Source: Niveomyces insectorum RCEF 264 (taxonomy: Eukaryota > Ascomycota > Sordariomycetes > Hypocreales > Cordycipitaceae). From it: a stretch of DNA of 64,000 bases. Location of the stretch: positions 695,895 to 759,894 of the forward strand of contig AZHD01000006.1 of the NCBI GenBank assembly GCA_001636815.1, read 5' to 3'. The translations under genes were made by a program, and so were the position numbers. The notes under the pieces were generated by a model. It did not search any database. It saw only the letters and a program-made list of their open reading frames with translations, and was not told where the DNA came from. Shown in pieces: positions 58,303 through 64,000 of this stretch (position 1 is the first letter of the stretch; each line of letters starts with the position of its first letter).

Positions 58303-59719
58303 ATGGCGGCGTACCGATTCAAGGTGGCTGCCCTGCTGGTCGTGCTGCTGCTGCTGGTCCTCGTGCACGTCCCGGGCGCGGCGGCGTCGGTGGGCGACCA
58401 GCTGCCCGAGTTCCACGAGTGCATCGAGGTACGGTTGTTCTTTTCTTCTGCTGTCTTTATGAACACCCTTGTGCATTGTTTTTGGCCCCGCAAGGCTGAC
58501 CAGGCAAAATTAACTTGACAACCACAAAACAGATTTGCAAAGCAGAAAACTGCGGACCGGGCAAGCCACCGACACCAATCCGTACGTGAACCAACCGTTG
58601 GCAGTAACAGGGAAAATACAATGAGGCAAAAAAAAAGATCCATGACACAACGCTATGGGGAGGCATTCAAAGATCCGAAGGGGAGAGACCGAACGAAAGA
58701 AAAGGAAGGCTAACACCAAAAATCGGTCCGACGACCCGCGCACAAACAAAACAGCCCTCCACCGCCGCCTCCTGCTCTGGACCTGCGCCAGCGAGTGCGA
58801 CCAGACCTGCCAGCGCCTCGTCACCCAGCGCCGCACCGCCCGCGGCCTCCCCGTCGTCCAGTTCCACGGCAAGTGGCCCTTTCGCCGGCTGTTCGGCGTC
58901 CAGGAGCCCGCCTCCGTCCTCTTCTCGCTCGGCAACCTGTGGGCGCACGCCGCGGGGCTCCGCCGCCTGCGCCGCCGCGTGCCGGCCGCGTACCCACTGC
59001 GGCCGTACTACGTCGGCTTTGGCATCGCCGGCCTCGTGTCGTGGGTGGCCAGCGCCGTGTTCCACACGCGCGACTTTCTCGTGACGGAGCGGCTCGACTA
59101 CTTCGCCGCCGGCGCGTCCGTGCTGTACGGGCTGTACTACACGCCGCTGCGGGTGTTCCGGTTGGTGGACGGCGGGGGCGGCCTCCGCCACGTACCGAAG
59201 CGTGGCAGCAGCACCGCCGCCGCCGCCTCCTTTCCCCTCCTTCCCGCCTGGACCGCCCTGTGCCTGTGCCTGTACGCGGCGCACGTCGGCTACCTGACGC
59301 TCGTGCGCTGGGACTACACCTACAACATGGCCGCCAACGTGGTGTGCGGCGTGGTGCAGAACGCGCTGTGGAGCGTCTTCTCGTGGCGGACGTGGCGGCG
59401 CACGCGCCGGCAGTGGGCGGTGTGGCCCGGGCTGGCGGTGGCCTGGGTGACGCTGGCCATGAGCCTGGAGCTCTTTGACTTCCCGCCGGCGCTGGGCGTC
59501 ATCGACGCGCACTCGCTGTGGCACCTGGGCACGATCGGGCCGACCGTCCTGTGGTACAAGTGAGTCAACGTTAAGGCCCAGCCACCCCCTGTGCTGCTGT
59601 TTTCCTTTGCGTTGCAGTTCTTTCCGCTAACCGACTCTTTTTTTTTCAGTTTCCTCGTCAAAGACGCTCTTGAAGATATCAACAGCAGGGATAGGTTAAT
59701 AAAAGACTACAAAGAATAG
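58303..59719 (+). CDS. PER1: PER1/PGAP3-type GPI-anchor lipid remodelling protein
   Basis: ER membrane hydrolase needed to remove the unsaturated sn-2 acyl chain of GPI anchors during maturation. Four exons: 58303-58428, 58533-58581, 58755-59559 and 59650-59719, giving 349 residues. A signal peptide is clear (VAALLVVLLLLVLVHVPGAA). The lumenal Cys-rich region ECIEICKAENCGPGKPPTP is assembled across introns 1 and 2, and continues LLLWTCASECDQTCQRLV. Family motifs follow: VVQFHGKWPFRRLFGVQEPA, WVASAVFHTRDF with the first conserved His, ERLDYFAAGASVLYGLY, and IDAHSLWHLGTIGPTVLWY with the last conserved His residues. Hydrophobic segments between them fit the seven-helix CREST-type fold. The C-terminus KDYKE, completed by exon 4, is short and polar. 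Confidence 0.95.
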
Positions 59720-60015
59720 ATGCCGGGAGAAAGAGGGCCTATTGTTGTCAAATGACAAGCGGTAGCCTGTTTGTTGGTTTAACTTCAGCTTTGCGAGTTT
59801 TGGTCTCACTTGTACATTACTATATTGGGGGCGTAAGGACGATAGAATGATGATAAATATGATCAGCTGGCATCTGCCCGCATTACAATGCCATCAGGGG
59901 TGCATTAAAAGTCACTCGATTTTCCTTGAAAGCATAAGGCTGTCGTCATATTAGACTGTCAGTACATCTATGTAGTTATGCTACCCCAGAAACAAAAGGG
60001 TCCCATCATAAAAAG

Positions 60016-63000
60016 CTAATCATCCATGGGCATGTAGTGCGGGCCTTCTGCTTCCTGGATCCGTTGAAGGCGGTCCAGCGCGCGCTGCCGGCTGGTCCGG
60101 GCCTGCCGCAGACGCGCCTTTTCCTCGTCGGTGTACCCGCTCAGCTTTTTCCGTGTCGGCGTGGCCGGGGCCGAAGCGCCTGGGGACGAGAAGAGCAGGG
60201 ACGACCGCTGCGCAGATCGCTGTGCGCTGCTCGCTCCAAAGATCAGCGAGGCCCGCTTCTGCTGCTGCTTTTGCGGCGTCGAAAAGGGCGAGCCTTCGCG
60301 GCTGCCGCGGCCCACGTCCAAGTTGAGCTTCTTAATCTGCGCCTCGAGCACGTCAATGTCGCCGCTCCGCTTCTCGGCCATCGCGGTCATCTTCGCAATC
60401 GTGCGCATGACGGCGTCCACCGTCGGCACCGGCGCGTTTTTGCCGCGCCCGCCGTGGCTCCCGCCGCCTGTGCCGCCCGCTGCAGCCGCCGCGGCGCTCA
60501 TCTTGGTCCGCAGCAAGACCAACTGCTGCTCCGCTTCCACGAGGCGCTCCATGAAGTCGGTAAAGGCGCGCCGCAGGTCGTTTTGCTGCGCCGCTTGCTC
60601 GGCGCTGAGGGGCAGCGAGCGCGCTGCTGCCGCCTGGTCGGGGTCCGCTTGCGACTGGATGATGCGCACCATCTCGTCGTGCATCACTTGCAGCCGGCTG
60701 CCCCCACGCAACAACGACTCGGCGTCGGCCAAAATTTCGTCTTCGTTCTTTACACGCGCCTGGCGCAGCCTGTTGGGCAAGTCCCGGCTCACAATGGCGC
60801 CCAAGTTGTCCACATCGCACAGGACCCAGCCGTCTGGGTCGTCCAAATCCTCCTCCGTTTTGCGGTCGTGCCCGTCAGGATTCGAGTGGCCACGGAGAAA
60901 GGCGTCGAGGTTGCGGTTGTTCAGCTTCAAGACGAGTACCATGCGGTTGATATCCCGGTACACCGCCTCCACCTGCGACGCAACCGTGTCGCCGCCAGCA
61001 ATGTCCGAGTCCAAGATGTAGAGACACTCGGCCAGTTGGCGCGTGGGCGGCAGGGACTGGTCCAGCTCCCTGTCCAAAACGTCGTAGCTGTCTTCTGGCG
61101 GCACCTTCTTGGCTTCCGCTGCCGCCCGCATCTCGTCGGCTTTTCGCTGCTCTTCGAGGTCCGCGTCGCGCTGTGCTCTCCGGGCGCTAAGCAGGCGCTC
61201 GACGCCGGCGGCATGTACCTGCGAACCCTGCAGTGTGACAGCCGGGTCGCGTCCCTGCCGGGAGGTCGCGGCGCGCAGGATTTGCGAAGCCATACCCGGC
61301 GCGCTAAACGACCGTTGGGACTCATCACGGAAGAGGCGATTAGGTACACCAGCCTGGTGCTTCACCAACGGGCGCTGCGGGCTGGGAGATCGCGGGCTCG
61401 TCTCCTGCTGGTGCCGCGGTGGCCGCAGCACGGGCGGCTCGCCAAAGAGCTGCGACGATCGTGGTTCCTCAACGTGCGAAAAGGTCGAATTGAAGCTCGC
61501 ATCGTTCGCAGCCACTGTGGTGAAAGAACCGTGAGTTGTGAAACTCGGCGTTCGCACGAGGCCCGTCGTTGACCGGCTCAAATCCTTACCTATATCCGTT
61601 CCGCTTCCCTCATCATCGTCGCCGTCTTCGTGTTCCTCTTCGCCTTCTTCCGCGATTCGTCCGTCGTTGCCGATTTGCTCTTTGTCTTCGTCTTCGTCTT
61701 CGACGTCCCCTTCCGACAGGTCACTTTCGTACGAGCCGTCCGTGGTGGGAGACAGGGGCGCTTGGGCCAAGTTGGCAAACGGGTTGCGCATGGCAGGGTC
61801 GTCGCTCGGAAGAGGAACAGACGAAAAGATGGACGACGACCCCGGTTTGGATGGCTTGACGGAGCCGAACAAGCCTGAGCCGGGCACGGGTGCCTCTTCG
61901 GACGTCGGCTGCTGCTTGGGTTTGGTCTTTGCAGTGAGGGGATCTGGTGGCAGCGGGGCGTCTTCCGGCACGCCCGCTGCTGAGGTCCCGGCCGCTGGTT
62001 TCGTCTTGGAACTTCCAAAGAAATCCGGCGGCATTGGCGGTTCGGACGACTTGGTCTGCTTCGCGGTTTTGGACGCAAAGGGATCAGGGGGCAGTGGGGC
62101 GTCTTCTTCTGCAACATTGTTAGACGGAAACGCGGTGGCTTGGCCCGGAGGAGAAGGTGCTGAGGTGCTAGACGAAGACGACGAGTCTCCCAATAGATAT
62201 GCAGTCTTACTGGTGGCATCGGGTGGCAGAGGGAGCTGATGCTGCTGCTGCTGCTGCTGTGGCTTGGCCTCATCTACGCCCGCTTTTGTGGCCAGCTCGT
62301 CTCCCGGCGCAGCGGCTTTGTGTGCTTCCACACTCGGTTCGTTTGCGGGTTTTACCGCTGCTTCTCCGAACAGGTTTGCGCTCCGCGCAAATGGATTGGC
62401 GGGCGTCGATGACGTGCCCGAAGGCTTGCCGAAAAGGGACTGCGTTGCGGGGGCCCCGGATGGTTTACCAAACAGCGACGGCATGGCCGTGGTCCCGTTG
62501 TTGGCTCCACCGAATAAGGACGGCGCTCTTGGGGTCGTCTCCGGACTCGCTGTGGCGTTGTAGAAACGAGAACCAGCCGGCGCCGGCGTCGTTGTTGGCG
62601 TCGTGGACTCAAGCGGTGCCGTGTCTGACGCGGCAGGCTGGGCAGGCTCGGCCGGCGTCGTTGTGTCCATGTCCTCGTCTTTCTCATCGGGCGCGACCGG
62701 CTCCTTTGCCGCCGCGGCGTCGGTCAACGACAAGCCAAACCCACTACCAAACAGACCGCCACCGCTCCCGCTTTTTTGCGGGGTCGTCTCATTGTCGTTT
62801 GCCGAGGCCGTATCGGCTTTGAATGTTGTGCCCAGGACAAAGGGCGATGAGCCGAACGCAGTGGACCCAGTGGCACCAGCCGGCTTGTTTTCCGGAGGCG
62901 GGAATGCCGTGCTTGTACCGCCGCTCATAGGCACTCCAAATGCGTTGGTCGTGCCGTCGCTAGGAGCCCCAAACGCACTGGAGCCGCCAAAAGACCCAAA

Positions 63001-64000
63001 CGGCTTTGCCCCCGAAGACGTCGAGCCGAAAATACTGCCGCCGCTCGTGTTTTTCGGCGCAAGCGCCGCAAAGCCTCCCTGGCCGGCGTTGGCAAGAGAC
63101 GCGAAGGGACTGCCGCCCGACGGGGCACCCGCTGAAGTTGCAGCGGCTCCAAATGGTGCCGCCTTGCTAGCAAAAGCAGAAGGGGCATTGCCAGGCGCTG
63201 TGGCCGGAGTGCCGAAGCCCGACTGGCCGAATGCCGGCGCAGACGCGGTTTTAGCACCAGAACCCCAGACCGACTGCTGGCTCCCCAGCCCGGACGGCGC
63301 GCCAAAGGCGGCTCGGCTTCCTAGTGCCGACGGAGCGCCAAAGGCTGGAGCACGGGACGGAGAGCCGGGTCCCGTGGCAGCAGAAGTAGCCCCCGTCGAC
63401 TGTCCCCAAGGGGACGAGCTGGCTCCGAGAGCCGGCACGCCACCGAACGCCGGGGCGACGTTGGGAGGTGCAGGATTGGCGGACGTCCTTGTTGCTGCCG
63501 CTGCTGCTGCCGCTGCTGAATCGCCGCCGCTAACGGCAGCCAATCCCGGGAACACGGTGCCCTGACGGATGGACTCGTTGTACACGATCCACCAAGCGAC
63601 GAGCACACCCTCGTTGTTCAAGACCCACAGACCGGGAAGCGGACCCGGCGATTCGTCGATCTCGTCGCTCGGAATCGGTTTGGGCACGTTGTCCTTGCTG
63701 GACAAGTCCAACGCGACACCGACCGGAAACGTATCATTATAGTCGGCCGACATGGGCAGCTGCGCGCGCTTCGAGTCGTCGGCGAGCTCGGTCGTCGTAA
63801 ACACGTTAGTAATCTTGTCGGCGGGCACGTTCGACGACGACGCCAGGGACGACTTGGACCGCGTCAAGAGCCCGATGTTCTCGACAGCCGTCGATGCGAC
63901 GAGCAACAGGTCAGACAGGTGCGGCGGGAACTCCCGCAGGCGCAGGATGGTGTGATGCGGCGTCTTGTCGCCGAAGGGTTCGACAGGGTCGTTCAGCTTC
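60016..64000 (-). CDS. NUP159: NUP159/NUP214-type nucleoporin (partial, 5' end off window)
   Basis: Cytoplasmic-side nuclear pore protein that docks the mRNA-export helicase Dbp5 and anchors in the Nup82-Nsp1 complex. About 1327 residues are visible in one frame open to the window edge; the missing upstream part should be most of the N-terminal beta-propeller. The last propeller segment is seen (TPHHTILRLREFPPHLSDLL, then GLWVLNNEGVLVAWWIVYNE). An FG region follows with dozens of AFG, PFG, LFG and IFG units. Next come imperfect PLPPD...SKT repeats, then an acidic stretch. The C-terminal 400 residues form the conserved coiled-coil domain (DSYDVLDRELDQSLPPTRQL, then INRMVLVLKLNNRNLDAFLR), ending HYMPMDD. 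It converges with PER1, with 296 nt between the stops. Confidence 0.93.
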   Translation of the reverse strand, partial: KLNDPVEPFGDKTPHHTILRLREFPPHLSDLLLVASTAVENIGLLTRSKSSLASSSNVPADKITNVFTTTELADDSKRAQLPMSADYNDTFPVGVALDLSSKDNVPKPIPSDEIDESPGPLPGLWVLNNEGVLVAWWIVYNESIRQGTVFPGLAAVSGGDSAAAAAAAATRTSANPAPPNVAPAFGGVPALGASSSPWGQSTGATSAATGPGSPSRAPAFGAPSALGSRAAFGAPSGLGSQQSVWGSGAKTASAPAFGQSGFGTPATAPGNAPSAFASKAAPFGAAATSAGAPSGGSPFASLANAGQGGFAALAPKNTSGGSIFGSTSSGAKPFGSFGGSSAFGAPSDGTTNAFGVPMSGGTSTAFPPPENKPAGATGSTAFGSSPFVLGTTFKADTASANDNETTPQKSGSGGGLFGSGFGLSLTDAAAAKEPVAPDEKDEDMDTTTPAEPAQPAASDTAPLESTTPTTTPAPAGSRFYNATASPETTPRAPSLFGGANNGTTAMPSLFGKPSGAPATQSLFGKPSGTSSTPANPFARSANLFGEAAVKPANEPSVEAHKAAAPGDELATKAGVDEAKPQQQQQQHQLPLPPDATSKTAYLLGDSSSSSSTSAPSPPGQATAFPSNNVAEEDAPLPPDPFASKTAKQTKSSEPPMPPDFFGSSKTKPAAGTSAAGVPEDAPLPPDPLTAKTKPKQQPTSEEAPVPGSGLFGSVKPSKPGSSSIFSSVPLPSDDPAMRNPFANLAQAPLSPTTDGSYESDLSEGDVEDEDEDKEQIGNDGRIAEEGEEEHEDGDDDEGSGTDIGKDLSRSTTGLVRTPSFTTHGSFTTVAANDASFNSTFSHVEEPRSSQLFGEPPVLRPPRHQQETSPRSPSPQRPLVKHQAGVPNRLFRDESQRSFSAPGMASQILRAATSRQGRDPAVTLQGSQVHAAGVERLLSARRAQRDADLEEQRKADEMRAAAEAKKVPPEDSYDVLDRELDQSLPPTRQLAECLYILDSDIAGGDTVASQVEAVYRDINRMVLVLKLNNRNLDAFLRGHSNPDGHDRKTEEDLDDPDGWVLCDVDNLGAIVSRDLPNRLRQARVKNEDEILADAESLLRGGSRLQVMHDEMVRIIQSQADPDQAAAARSLPLSAEQAAQQNDLRRAFTDFMERLVEAEQQLVLLRTKMSAAAAAAGGTGGGSHGGRGKNAPVPTVDAVMRTIAKMTAMAEKRSGDIDVLEAQIKKLNLDVGRGSREGSPFSTPQKQQQKRASLIFGASSAQRSAQRSSLLFSSPGASAPATPTRKKLSGYTDEEKARLRQARTSRQRALDRLQRIQEAEGPHYMPMDD

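Noticed and set aside
62603..63565. 320-codon plus-strand frame
   Set aside because: Antisense to the NUP159 FG-repeat region; its Pro/Gly/Ala pattern mirrors the repeats.
1..64000. tRNA, 5S rRNA, CRISPR arrays, LTRs or transposase genes
   Set aside because: I looked by eye for B-box-like GGTTCGA sites on both strands, regularly spaced repeats and transposon protein motifs and found none that hold up. A covariance-model or repeat-library search could still reveal decayed copies.

Overview
The window is nuclear DNA from a filamentous ascomycete (Pezizomycotina). Sordariomycetes is the likeliest class, but I cannot name a genus. The evidence is short introns of about 70-170 nt with GTAAGT/GTACGT-type donors and CTAAC/CTGAC branch sites, polypyrimidine tracts before start codons, long gene-free spacers, and gene families typical of these fungi: a fused pyrimidine-synthesis enzyme with a dead dihydroorotase domain, a TRP-type vacuolar channel, a type-1 Dicer and F-box proteins with a CxxC tail. 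One 12-base run of N (24794-24805) shows it is a draft assembly.

Layout, left to right. (1) 1-6050, minus: 5' three quarters of the CPSase-ATCase gene (URA2/pyrABCN type), running off the left edge. (2) 9796-14054, plus: five-exon YVC1-like TRP channel. (3) 14988-15653: orphan coiled-coil reading frame with an in-frame TAG. (4) 15985-17310, minus: F-box protein. (5) 18104-18417, minus: two-exon 77-residue single-pass protein. (6) 20132-23456, plus: large conserved-looking protein of unknown function. (7) 23893-25222, minus: TAP42/alpha4 phosphatase regulator, broken by the assembly gap. (8) 26243-31627, plus: four-exon Dicer-like 1. (9) 32243-35254, minus: low-complexity protein whose two apparent membrane helices look like in-frame introns. 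(10) 38449-38890, plus: candidate two-exon small gene. (11) 41826-42734, plus: extreme Asp/His-rich protein. (12) 43443-44291, minus: ubiquitin C-terminal hydrolase. (13) 46083-48837, minus: SUV3 mitochondrial RNA helicase, with a presequence on a separate first exon. (14) 54576-56948, plus: Ser/Pro-rich unknown protein after a pyrimidine-rich leader of more than 3 kb. (15) 58303-59719, plus: PER1 GPI-lipid remodelling enzyme. (16) 60016-64000, minus: NUP159-type nucleoporin, running off the right edge.

The genes do not form a cluster or pathway. They are mostly housekeeping functions (pyrimidine synthesis, TOR/PP2A signalling, mRNA export, mitochondrial RNA decay, ubiquitin recycling, GPI anchors), each with its own promoter, plus RNA silencing (Dicer). 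I saw no tRNA or rRNA gene, no transposon with recognisable coding capacity and no CRISPR array.

The most unusual items are the Asp/His protein, the coiled-coil frame with a TAG in a readthrough-like context, the pair of in-frame introns that mimic membrane helices, the hidden small gene near 38.5 kb, and a short motif (ACTCCGTA / TACGGAGT) that occurs ten times, always between genes.
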